Source: Sacculina carcini (lineage: Eukaryota > Arthropoda > Thecostraca > Sacculinidae). Taken from it: DNA of 64,000 nucleotides. Numbering within the stretch: position 1 is the first letter of the stretch; every line of letters starts with the position of its first letter. The DNA lies in NCBI GenBank assembly GCA_916048095.2, contig OU696596.1:5336695-5400694 (forward strand), read 5' to 3'. The position numbers and the translations under genes are program-made. Below are positions 52,816-62,056 of the stretch, in pieces. Below the pieces are notes generated by a model, which was not told the origin of the DNA, did not search any database, and worked only from the letters and a program-made list of their open reading frames with translations.

Positions 52816-53622
52816 ATGGCGTATGCAGCAGAAATGATGGAGGCCATGAAAGAGTGTTTATCAAATGATGAGCTACTCAATATGATTAGGCAGAAGATTG
52901 TCGAGCCTGCTGTGAAAGCTGCAGTCGCAGAGGCAGTGCAGGCAAAAGAGCATGAGATTGCGATCCTGAAAGAAGATCTGAACTCTGCACTGGACAGAAT
53001 CGACAGTATTGAACAGCACTCCAGGCGAAAAAATCTTTGCATCTCAGGCCTGATGGAAGAGAAATCTGAAGATGCCAACAAGCTCCTGCAAGATGTTGCC
53101 AAGAGAATGAAGGTGGACATATGTGCTGATGACGTGGAATCGGTACACCGAATTGGCAAACCTGTCACAGGCAAATCCAGACCACTCCTGATCTGCTTTG
53201 AAAAACTCAGAAAGCGAAATGATTTTTACAGGGCCCGGACATTTTTGAAGGCGGCTGCGGACGCCGCTGGAAATCGCTCTGGGCCCATATTTGTTAACGA
53301 TCATTTGACGAGAAAAAACAGCAAGCTGATGTATGACTTGAGGCAAATGAGAAGAGCTGGAAAAATTCACGCGGTATGGACTGACATGGGATTGGTGAAA
53401 ATTCGAGTAACTGAATACGCCCGTGCTGTTACGGTATTATCAATGGATGATGTCCTTCGCCACACTGGACCAGCCGGAGCAATGACCGAAGAAACAGATT
53501 CTATTCAGTTGTGTCAGGCAGAACGCACGGCTGAGTGGAAAAATGTCAGCCGCAATGTTACAACCACGACAAACAAAGTGAACCGACCCAACACCAGATT
53601 CAGTCAATCAAACAGGCGGTAG
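52816..53622 (+). CDS. LINE ORF1 protein (coiled coil plus RRM-like)
   Basis: This is a 268-residue RNA-binding-type protein from ATG at 52816. Residues about 10-65 are helical and heptad-rich (EHEIAILKEDLNSALDRIDS), a likely trimerising coiled coil. RRKNLCISGLMEE (about 70-82) is the first strand of an RRM-like fold; VESVHRIGKPVTGKSRPLLI and FEKLRKRNDFYRARTFL follow. The C-terminal IFVNDHLTRKNSKLMYDLRQ to about residue 190 resembles the end of Transposase_22-type ORF1 proteins. There are no CCHC knuckles. It precedes ORF2 and would coat the element's RNA. Confidence is high for the role and moderate for the domain limits. Confidence 0.88.
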   Translation: MAYAAEMMEAMKECLSNDELLNMIRQKIVEPAVKAAVAEAVQAKEHEIAILKEDLNSALDRIDSIEQHSRRKNLCISGLMEEKSEDANKLLQDVAKRMKVDICADDVESVHRIGKPVTGKSRPLLICFEKLRKRNDFYRARTFLKAAADAAGNRSGPIFVNDHLTRKNSKLMYDLRQMRRAGKIHAVWTDMGLVKIRVTEYARAVTVLSMDDVLRHTGPAGAMTEETDSIQLCQAERTAEWKNVSRNVTTTTNKVNRPNTRFSQSNRR

Positions 53623-53996
53623 TTCAACTAGCTACAACCAATATACCTCACCTCACACAGGTCACACCTGCCACACAGTGAGTGTACACACTTGCCTTGA
53701 CGTCGTATTGTCGTGCGTTTGTTTACGTCCTGTAATCTTAACCTAGTTGTATTGTTGTTTACGTATTGTATGCCAATTGTCTGTATATACTTGAAAATGT
53801 GTTCTTTTTTTCGCTTCACTCACCTATTCGCCGCTGACCGGTGGAATGTTTGTGCACCCACATCGCAACTCTTGTTTTTGTTCTAACTACATAGACTTAT
53901 ATAGACTGATATTTTCTTTTTTTCATTGTAATTCATCCATCTATTTTTTTAATATTTATCCCTGGGCTTATTGTTTGCTTTTTTGTGATCATTAGT

Positions 53997-56978
53997 ATGA
54001 ATTATTTGGATGATGAGCTGGGGATAGAACTGGAGCCCGAAAGTAATTTTTTCACACAACATTTGGATCTCGGTGACAAAAAGATATATGAACAATGCAC
54101 ATACAAGATTCCTTCCACCATTGTGAAAAACTCATTGGAGTTGGCCATATTGCAAGTCAATATAAGATCGCTGAAGCAAAACTTTGAAAAACTGAAATAC
54201 TTACTCTCCAGTTCAATAATGTTTGATATTATCCTATTATCAGAGACTTGGATTGATGACTGTTCATCTAAATTTTTCCAGATTGATGACTATGATTTAG
54301 TGACCGCTTCGCCGGAAAAAGAAAGAACGAGGGGTAAAGGATCTGCTATTTATGTGAGCAAAAAATATAATTACATGGTCAGTGACAAGTACTCAAGTGG
54401 CACAGAGATTGCATTTCAGGCAGTTACTATTGAGCTGTTTAACCCAAATAAAAGAAATATAGTTTTTATCTCCGTTTACAGGTCTCCCTCTTATCAGTCT
54501 TCCCTTTTTATGAATTTTTTAGACACATCACATTTTGACACATTGTTTAATGATAAACTAGTAGTTATTGGCGGTGATTTTAACATTGATATCTTGGATA
54601 ATTCGCAAACAGATTTTATTGATCTCATGGCTTCTAAAGGATTCTACCCAACAATCAATAAGCCGACTCGTATAACACAGACATGTTCCACTCTGATCGA
54701 CAACATATTCATCAACAACGCGTCTCTAGTCTCTTCCAGTGGCATAATAACACATGATATCAGTGATCACCTGCCAACTTTTTGCACTCTGACGTACAAT
54801 ACTGTTTCACCCACAACATCGCATCAAAATAGAAGATTATTCAATTTTAAACATGCTGACAAATTGATACAACAAGTCAGAGTTGAGATGGACAAGTTCT
54901 ATGAGATATCAGAAGCCGAAGAATGTGCCAACTTCCTACTACAAACATGTGTAACTCAAATCGACAAATTATCAAATACTAAAAAGAGCCTGAGGAAACA
55001 GCCTCAACAGCCGTGGATTGACAAAAAACTCTTAGCAGACATCAATCTAAAAAACAAATTACATCTCAAATACGTCAAGAAAGGTAAAAAAGAAGACTTT
55101 CAAATATTTAAAAAATTTCGCAATAGATTAAAAAGCGAAATACAATTGGCAAAACAGAAATACTACCTTGAGCAACTAAAACGTCATCAATGCAATAAAC
55201 GAATGATGTGGAACACATTACTAACCATAACTAACGTGAAAAAACGAAAGGAGATTTTACCGTCCTGTTTTATTCACAATGATGTTTTACATGAATGCCC
55301 AACAGACATTGCTGAAGAATTCAACATGTATTTTACTAACGTTAATCTTAATATAGCAAGAAATATGCCGCTTACCAACGTACACCATAGGATGTTTCTC
55401 GATCATTTAAAGACGTGTGAAAGCAACAAATTCGTGTTTCAAACTATTCCAAATCTTGTCGTACACTCCATAATAACTCAACTGAAGAGTGGCAAGAGCG
55501 CACATGACGGTCTCACAGGTGAAATTCTAAAACTAATTGCCTCGTCATTCCTCACCGAAATTACACACATGATTAACTTATGTATCACACAATCATGCTT
55601 TCCGAGTTCTTTCAAAATTGCGCGTGTTATTCCAATTTTCAAACAAGGTAACAAGCAAAACTTTATTAACTACAGACCTATATCAATTTTAACGCCTATG
55701 TCTAAAGTACTAGAGAGAATTTTATATAATCAACTCATGGATTTTTTTACTACACATGATCTTCTATTTGACTTTCAATTTGGTTTTAGAAAACAACGAT
55801 CTACATACATGCCAATCGGTCTTTTAACTCAACTAATTAACAAAGCACGTGGTTCTAACTCAATCGCGCTCACAATTTTCCTTGACATAAAAAAAGCTTT
55901 TGATTGTGTAGATCACGCTATCCTGCTGGACAAACTCCGCTTCTACAACTTGGCCGATTCAACAATAAAGCTTCTCAAGGCATTCCTGTCAAATCGCCTG
56001 CAATTTCTTGATTTTAATGGTTGTTGTTCAAGTACAAAAGAAGTCAAAATGGGAGTACCTCAGGGTTCAATTTTGGGACCATTACTGTTTTTAATCTATG
56101 TTAATGACCTTTTTAAATGTAGCACTTCATCGCAATTTTTAATGTTTGCTGACGACACTGCTGTTTTTATCTCAGCCTCTACACAAGATGAATTGACGAG
56201 TAAAGCCAACAATCTTTTAAGTAACATATCAGATTGGTTCAAAGCAAATAGACTACGGTTAAACACTTCTAAGACGAAATATCAAATATATAATTTCACC
56301 AAAAATGACCTGAGTGATTTAAGCATATCAATTGACAATGCTCGAATTGATCACTCGCCAGTGGTGAAATATCTGGGGGTGATGTTGGATAATGACCTCA
56401 AATTCCGTGCTCATATCAAGTATACAACTTCAATAATTAACAGGCACATTGGAATTATTTCGAAGGCTCGTAAGTTTTTAACCTCTGAACACGCGCTTTT
56501 ATTATACAATGCCTTAATTCAACCTTTCTTATCGTATTGTAATTTAAATTGGGCATTGGGGTATCCTACCCATTACAATCCCTTAATTGTTGCGCAAAAG
56601 AGAATCATGAGGATTATCGACATGGCTCCATATGGTTCACATACAAGCCCAATTTTTAAAAAATATAAGGTACAAAAATTTCGTGATCTCGTCAAATCAA
56701 ACTGTATGGTTTTAATGCATAGTTTTTTAACCAATTCACTTCCCCCATGTATTTCTCACTATTTTATTTTGAAACTCAATACAAGAAACCTAAGAGAAAA
56801 ACATCATTTTGAGGAGCTAAGAGTAAATAACAATTATGAAGAACATTGCATGTTTATCAAGGCACCCAAGTACTGGAATCAGATAGTTGCCAAAAATATT
56901 CCGTCTCTCGTGAATGTTCCTCCTACTAAACGTAAACTCAAACAAGTTACGAACAAGCTGATTATGGACAATTACTGA
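53997..56978 (+). CDS. LINE ORF2: AP-type endonuclease and reverse transcriptase
   Basis: This is a 993-residue open frame. I chose ATG at 53997, because the frame's four upstream codons begin with GTG. The endonuclease covers about residues 48-265, with ILQVNIRSL (51), LLSETWIDD, VFISVYRSPS, the IGGDFNID catalytic block (about 190) and SDHLPTF (about 256). A linker follows. The reverse transcriptase includes INYRPISILTPMSKVLERIL (about 557), FQFGFRKQRST, TIFLDIKKAFDCVDHAILLD, GVPQGSILGPLLFLIYVNDL (about 684) and catalytic MFADDTAVFI (about 715). The C-terminal LGYPTHYNPLIVAQKRIMRI and KAPKYWN blocks are typical of the group. All key residues are in place; it is the best-preserved element here. 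Confidence 0.93.
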   Translation: MNYLDDELGIELEPESNFFTQHLDLGDKKIYEQCTYKIPSTIVKNSLELAILQVNIRSLKQNFEKLKYLLSSSIMFDIILLSETWIDDCSSKFFQIDDYDLVTASPEKERTRGKGSAIYVSKKYNYMVSDKYSSGTEIAFQAVTIELFNPNKRNIVFISVYRSPSYQSSLFMNFLDTSHFDTLFNDKLVVIGGDFNIDILDNSQTDFIDLMASKGFYPTINKPTRITQTCSTLIDNIFINNASLVSSSGIITHDISDHLPTFCTLTYNTVSPTTSHQNRRLFNFKHADKLIQQVRVEMDKFYEISEAEECANFLLQTCVTQIDKLSNTKKSLRKQPQQPWIDKKLLADINLKNKLHLKYVKKGKKEDFQIFKKFRNRLKSEIQLAKQKYYLEQLKRHQCNKRMMWNTLLTITNVKKRKEILPSCFIHNDVLHECPTDIAEEFNMYFTNVNLNIARNMPLTNVHHRMFLDHLKTCESNKFVFQTIPNLVVHSIITQLKSGKSAHDGLTGEILKLIASSFLTEITHMINLCITQSCFPSSFKIARVIPIFKQGNKQNFINYRPISILTPMSKVLERILYNQLMDFFTTHDLLFDFQFGFRKQRSTYMPIGLLTQLINKARGSNSIALTIFLDIKKAFDCVDHAILLDKLRFYNLADSTIKLLKAFLSNRLQFLDFNGCCSSTKEVKMGVPQGSILGPLLFLIYVNDLFKCSTSSQFLMFADDTAVFISASTQDELTSKANNLLSNISDWFKANRLRLNTSKTKYQIYNFTKNDLSDLSISIDNARIDHSPVVKYLGVMLDNDLKFRAHIKYTTSIINRHIGIISKARKFLTSEHALLLYNALIQPFLSYCNLNWALGYPTHYNPLIVAQKRIMRIIDMAPYGSHTSPIFKKYKVQKFRDLVKSNCMVLMHSFLTNSLPPCISHYFILKLNTRNLREKHHFEELRVNNNYEEHCMFIKAPKYWNQIVAKNIPSLVNVPPTKRKLKQVTNKLIMDNY

Positions 56979-57390
56979 TTAGTGACTCAGTGATCTGGTT
57001 GATGGTGACAATGATGACAATGTTGATGGTAATGATAGCTGATAGCACCAATGTTCATAGTTGATTGTGAAAATATCACGTGTACTTAGCTCGGTTCATT
57101 TCCTCGGCTCATCATCTCCATATTTTTATTATTTTTTGTTATTTATTTTTATTAATTTGATCTGTATTGATCTACTTTTGTTTTGGTTGACCAAAAATTG
57201 AAACGACGACTTTTTCTTTTCTTTACTTCACAATTGTTCCTAGTTGCATGATTTAGAATTATTATAAATTAATTCAGTGGTTGAGACAGGATTCTTCCTT
57301 ACACCCTGAAAATATCATTTTTGCAACTGTTTTTTTTTTTGTGTGATGTTCTTCTTGTTCTGGTTCGAGTGTGAAATAAACTTTCTTCTT

Positions 57391-57438
<48 letters not shown>

Positions 57439-57443
57439 TAGGT

Positions 57444-58200
57444 CTGAAGATCAAGAAATGTCAACATTTCTGCTGTTAGGATTTAGCAATTGATATTCAT
57501 CTTAATATCCGTGCTACTCGATATTTATACGTTTTTGGGTACACAGGATAGTGTAATTCCATTTTAGGAAATGTCCACGAACCAGAGGGTGTCGTGAGAT
57601 GTTTGGAGCGTGGTATAGTTCGATGTGTGAGCTCTCTATACCAGATACTGCACTGTAGCACTTGACAGTACGTATTTACTTTAACAGGAATTTGCACGTG
57701 ATTTTCAGGGCGTGAGATAGCGCCATTATCCCACGTTTGACATATGGGAGGACGGAGGGCATTCACACATGCAGTGTTTACGCTCACACAATATACAAAC
57801 TGTAGTACGTGCTATTTGATAAAAAGTTCCATTGAAAAAATATAAAGAACATTATTGCGACCATTACTAAAAATATTTACATTTGCAATTAGTGTATTCT
57901 GCATTTGTATGAGCTTTCCAATTAAAATTATATTTTGATGGTTATGCTCCTTTTTTCGATGTTAGCTAAATTATGTTAAGTCACTTTTGGTTGTTTGTTG
58001 TAAAAATGGTACCAGATCGGAGAGGGTGGAAAAGAGCACCAACTCGGAAAGATGATAAAAAAGAAGGACTGGTGTATTCTCTTCCTTCAGAACTGCAAAC
58101 AGTAATTGACCATTTTTGAAGGAGGTTATTTTTAGGTTACATTTTTATTGGTTATTAGGTTACTTTAAGTAGTAAGCCTCACCACTTTGTTACCTATGAC
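57444..58200. other. Unassigned flank of the LINE
   Basis: A 37-codon frame at 58006-58119 (MVPDRRGWKRAPTRKDDKKE...) is the only ATG-initiated frame of note, and has no recognised relative. No other structure is seen. Confidence 0.4.
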
Positions 58201-58259
58201 GTCACACTCCCCCCTTGCCCCCCCCTATGAAGTCACTCCCCTCTGACGTCACTCTGACG

Positions 58260-58990
58260 TCACTCTTAACCTAACCTAACCTAACTTTTTTTCTCTATAT
58301 TTTATTTTGTATTTTTTTTTTTTTTTTTTTTATATTTTTTTATTTCGTTCTATACCTAACCTAACTTTTTATTTATTCCATACCTAACCTAACTTCTATA
58401 TTATATACCTAACCTAACTTTTTTCTGTATACCTAACCTAACTTTTTTATTATATACCTAACCTAACTTCTTTATTCTATACCTAACCCGACCCAGCCCA
58501 ACTTTTATTTTTTTTATTTCTTATTCTTCCTTTCTTATTATATTTATTATTTATTCTATGCCCAACCTAACTTTTTTTCTGTATTATATACCTAACCTAA
58601 CTTTTGTCTTTATTATATACCTAACCCAACTTTTTTTCTTCATTATATACCTAACCCGACCCAATCCAACTTTTATTTTTTTATTTCTTATTCTTCCTTT
58701 CTTATTATATTTATTCTTTATTCTATGCCCAACCTAACTTTTTTTTCTGTATTATATACCTAAACTAACTTTTTTCTTTATTATATGCCTAAACCAACTT
58801 TTTTTCTTTATTATATACCCAACCCGACCTAACCCGACCCAACCCAACTTTTATTTTTTTTTATTTCTTATTCTTCCTTTCTTATTATATTTATTCTTTA
58901 TTCAATGCCCAACTTTTATTTTTTTATTTCTTATTCTTCCTTTCTTATTATATCTATTCTTTATTCTACGCCCAACCTAACTTTTTTCCT
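58260..58990. repeat. CCTAACCTAAC/T-tract minisatellite with ~168-bp higher-order pattern
   Basis: About sixteen blocks of CCTAACCTAAC alternate with CTTTTTT and TATTATATA spacers. A longer unit with AACCCGACCCA, CAACTTTTATTTTTTT and TTTCTTATTCTTCCTTTC recurs near 58480, 58645 and 58815, about 168 bp apart. CCTAA is the complement of the arthropod telomere unit TTAGG. The array abuts the Polinton, though membership in that element is unclear. Confidence 0.85.
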
Positions 58991-59151
58991 TTATTTCTAT
59001 TTTATGTCACGATACTCATTATATCGGGATCGCCAAGTCGATGTTTGGCAGAGACGAGAATATAATAATTTTCAATCATACTTGAAATATATATAAAAAA
59101 GGGTTTGAATAAATCGGTCGCAAAGACAATGTTCCAATATTCATGTTGTAT

Positions 59152-59956
59152 TCAAACACGTTGAAGTTCTTGATAGTACAATGTCCCGGTAATCAAATTT
59201 CCATCATCATCACACAACTTATACATCAAAATTGATCGACGTTTGTATATGGAATCAATTTTGAACGTTTCGTTGCTAAATGTCTGTCGATATCCTTTTT
59301 CAAATAGAGTTTTCGGAATAAATATTCGCACATGATCGCCTACACGAAGCTTTGGTGTTTGCTTTTTGCGCGTCAATGTGTTGGCCAAGTGTTGATTTGA
59401 TAAAGTTACAGCGCGAGATGCCATACCGATTGATCTATGTACAGTTCTGTTATACAAATTCACCAATTGAGGTAGATTTTTGACAAAGTGTTTTGTGTTG
59501 TTTTCGGTTATAAACTTGTGTATCAGCGAGAGCAGAGTACGGAAAAATCGTTCAATTATCCATGCCTTCCGTATGATTGTAGATGTCGTATAATGATAGA
59601 TGTTGTGCTCTTTCATTACACGTTGAAATTCTCGCCCTGTAAATTCACCACCATGTTCGCTCACTATTTGCATCGGTGTGCAATTGTAGGTGAGAATATG
59701 GTTCATTGCTTTGGCCACGGCCGGTCCCCGTTTACTATGTAATGCACGCACATATGCTTGTCTGCTTAAACACGTCAATTACACCCAACAAATAACGTAC
59801 TTGTGTGTTATGCCCACGCAGACGTGAAACATCGCACAAATCAACTTGCCATGTATCATTTAGTCCAGTGGAGGTGTATGCATTGTGTACGAAGCGCTTA
59901 CGTACTGGACGATGGAGTTGTTTGGTTCTTTGCGACCAAATCAGCCTACTATCCAT
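59152..59956 (-). pseudogene. Polinton integrase remnant
   Basis: Recognised parts are a DDE-type core (WQVDLCDVSRL, GGEFTGREFQ), then a C-terminal SH3-like region with LRVGDHVRIFIPKTLFEKGY and TLYYQELQRV. This C-terminus is characteristic of Polinton and related integrases, which insert the element's DNA. It lies at the left end of the fossil. Some of the usual N-terminal region is not clear. Confidence 0.85.
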
Positions 59957-60468
59957 TTGCGTGGGATATTTTCCGATCGTTGATCAACTGTCGAAACTCG
60001 CTGCCCGTGAATATTCGGAGCAACTTCTCGCGGTAAATTCAACGACTCAATCAATTGTCGCAGCTGTGCCCACCCTGTTGGCTCAGGAACACTTTTACGA
60101 CGTCGAACGATATAGTTTACCACGTCGACAATATTGCTCCGAGGAATTTGTGCGTGATTGAGATAAATGATACCGGTGTTGTTGTCCCATCTCAGCACAT
60201 TACTCAATTGGGAAAGCACGAATTGTGCGTGTTTTTTATAGCTGGATGGTACAAGCTGGAGCCATTTATCAGTCTCTACAGACGGAGCAGGAGCGGTGGC
60301 CTGTTCAGGGCGCCAGGCGTTCATGTACTCGATCCGTTTCGCTTCGGCATTCCCTGTAGACTTGTTGAGAATTTGTTCTAGAGAGGGTGTGGGTGCGGCT
60401 ATGGTTCGACCTTGCATTTCATCATATGTGGCTTGCGATATGAGAACCATTCGTTGGAAGGCGCTCAT
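59941..60468 (-). CDS. Polinton-associated protein of unknown function
   Basis: This is a 175-residue frame with VPSSYKKHAQFVLSQLSNV, IPRSNIVDVVNYIVRRRKSV and PTGWAQLRQLIESLNLPREV. Proteins with this helix-rich region (a GW-x-F/L-x2-L-I pattern after a basic stretch) commonly sit beside the integrase in Polintons. The role is not known. It follows the small core-type gene directly (shared boundary at 60468). Confidence 0.6.
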   Translation of the reverse strand: MSAFQRMVLISQATYDEMQGRTIAAPTPSLEQILNKSTGNAEAKRIEYMNAWRPEQATAPAPSVETDKWLQLVPSSYKKHAQFVLSQLSNVLRWDNNTGIIYLNHAQIPRSNIVDVVNYIVRRRKSVPEPTGWAQLRQLIESLNLPREVAPNIHGQRVSTVDQRSENIPRKWIVG

Positions 60469-60797
60469 TACTTTGCAGACAGTATACAGCTTATAACCGA
60501 TGCAACCACGGGTATAAGGGCGGATAAAAATTTTCCGCTTTGCACCAACACTCTTTGTTTTTTCTTCAGTGACGGACGTTTGTCACCCAATTTACGCAGT
60601 ATTTTCTTGTATTTGGATAGGCGACGCTTTTGTTCTTTTTCCAAAGGGACGCGGTCTTGCAGCAGGTTATGACAAATTTCACAAATAGCCCGTATCAGAG
60701 CAGGGTCGTACGTGTTGAGAACGGCTTTTTGTTGACGGTGTGTGAGACGCGGAAGTGATTCGATTGTCGGCCAACAGCGTTGCAACGTCGACGACAT
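60468..60797 (-). CDS. Polinton small basic core-type protein (pX-like)
   Basis: This 109-residue frame has a helical N-terminal region (LPRLTHRQQKAVLNTYDPAL, RAICEICHNLLQDRV), a basic middle (KEQKRRLSKYKKILRKLGDK) and a hydrophobic C-terminus (GKFLSALIPVVASVISCILS). This layout resembles the small adenovirus core/membrane-active peptide-like proteins reported in Polintons. A virion role is inference from the family. Confidence 0.6.
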   Translation of the reverse strand: MSSTLQRCWPTIESLPRLTHRQQKAVLNTYDPALIRAICEICHNLLQDRVPLEKEQKRRLSKYKKILRKLGDKRPSLKKKQRVLVQSGKFLSALIPVVASVISCILSAK

Positions 60798-60831
60798 GTT
60801 GACAAATGATTCACTTTTTCAAATATATGTG

Positions 60832-61489
60832 CTATTTATACCTCAAAGCGGGAAGATATACTGTTATGGGTTGTTCCAACACATTGCTACGCACACGTAG
60901 TCTGTTGTCAGTTTGTTGACGCAAATCCACAAGCAAATGACCGTACATTTTCTTCATTACGTCTCTATAAACATCCATAATGAATCTGATATTATCTGGC
61001 ATGTACTGCTGAGCAAATGCGCGCAGTGGTGTTTGATCTCGAAAATTACGGAAAAATACATAATAATTTGTATTTAGACTGATTGTGCGGTAGTTGGACG
61101 ACTTGAGAAACGTGTTTTGGGTGACAAATAGTACACTCATGTTGTCGTGACGCGACGTTTTCGTAAACATGTCACGTACAACAGGCCCTTCCACAGCATC
61201 CAGTAAGTCGTCGATAATGACCATGCAACCATTACCGTGTTTATGTTTATGTTTATCGTTGAATTTCCTCATGCGATGGCACTCCGTACCGCATCTCGTT
61301 AACTAAATCCTTATTTATATGATCGGGCGCTGCAGTTCCGTGGCAATACAGTACATAATCGGGGCTTCGGGTGAGCACTTGGTCCGCCCGTGTCAGCATG
61401 TCGACTATAAATTGACTCTTGCCGGACCCTGAAGGACCGGACAAGATCATTGTGAACGGTGTAACAAGACGTGGGTCAAACGTTTCCAT
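60832..61489 (-). pseudogene. Polinton packaging-type ATPase
   Basis: The Walker A motif ILSGPSGSGKSQFIV lies near the N-terminal end (about 61410-61455). A Walker B-type strand GCMVIIDDLLDAV follows. DNMSVLFVTQNTFLKSSNYR and FRDQTPLRAFAQQYMPD are further family blocks. This matches the FtsK/HerA-type ATPase of Polintons and related viruses, which packages DNA into capsids. It lies between the core-type gene and a repeat-rich spacer. Confidence 0.85.
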
Positions 61490-62056
61490 ACTCGCCGTAC
61501 CGATGAAACTGATCTTCGTTTAACTATAAGGGTATTATATAAAGGATTTGCTGATGTGAGACCGGTTTTGCGCTGAGCATCACTAGCCAAACACCCTCGG
61601 CGCTTAATCGGATCATATAACAATCCCACAATTACCAGCTCTGCAATTAAACATTCAACATGACTGATAATGAGCAATAGTGAAAGAAGCAGCAATATTA
61701 TATGCGTCACCATCTCGGTGATTATCAATTGAATGACACGTTTACACGTCAACACTTGTATATTAAAGCCTACACACACACAAACACACACACACACACA
61801 CACGTCGGCGCGTGCCGGGGCTCTCGAAAACCGGTTCAACATACGCATACACATACACACACACACACACCGAAACATGTGTACACACTAACACAGCTAA
61901 CACACTAGCACAATTAACACACTAACACAGCCGACACTTTTATATTATAAACCAATACATCTAGCACAACTAACACACCTAGCACAACTAACACTGGTAA
62001 CACAACAAATAAATAGCAATAAATAACGATGATGATGATGTCGGTCGGTCGGTCGG
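61490..62056. repeat. Simple-sequence spacer inside the Polinton
   Basis: Contains (CA)n at about 61770-61803 and 61850-61872, a TAACACACTAGCACAA heptamer-like repeat (about 61885-62008), (GAT)n at 62030-62040 and (GGTC)n at 62041-62056. No coding sequence. Confidence 0.85.

Larger units (their letters stand above)
52625..57435 (+). mobile_element. Complete LINE with both reading frames open
   Basis: The element is 4,811 bp with a ~190-bp 5' UTR, ORF1, a 374-bp inter-frame region, ORF2, a ~400-bp 3' UTR with AATAAA at 57375-57380, and a 44-base poly(A) at 57392-57435. An exact 8-bp duplication TATTAGGT flanks it (52617-52624 and 57436-57443). Neither frame has a stop or frame change, and all catalytic motifs are present. 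An ORF1 with coiled coil and an AP-type endonuclease place it in the CR1/Jockey superclade. It looks recently inserted and potentially competent; activity is not shown. Confidence 0.92.

Noticed and set aside
58260-58990. True telomere end
   Set aside because: CCTAA units are interrupted by T-tracts and followed by several kilobases of Polinton, so it is interstitial.
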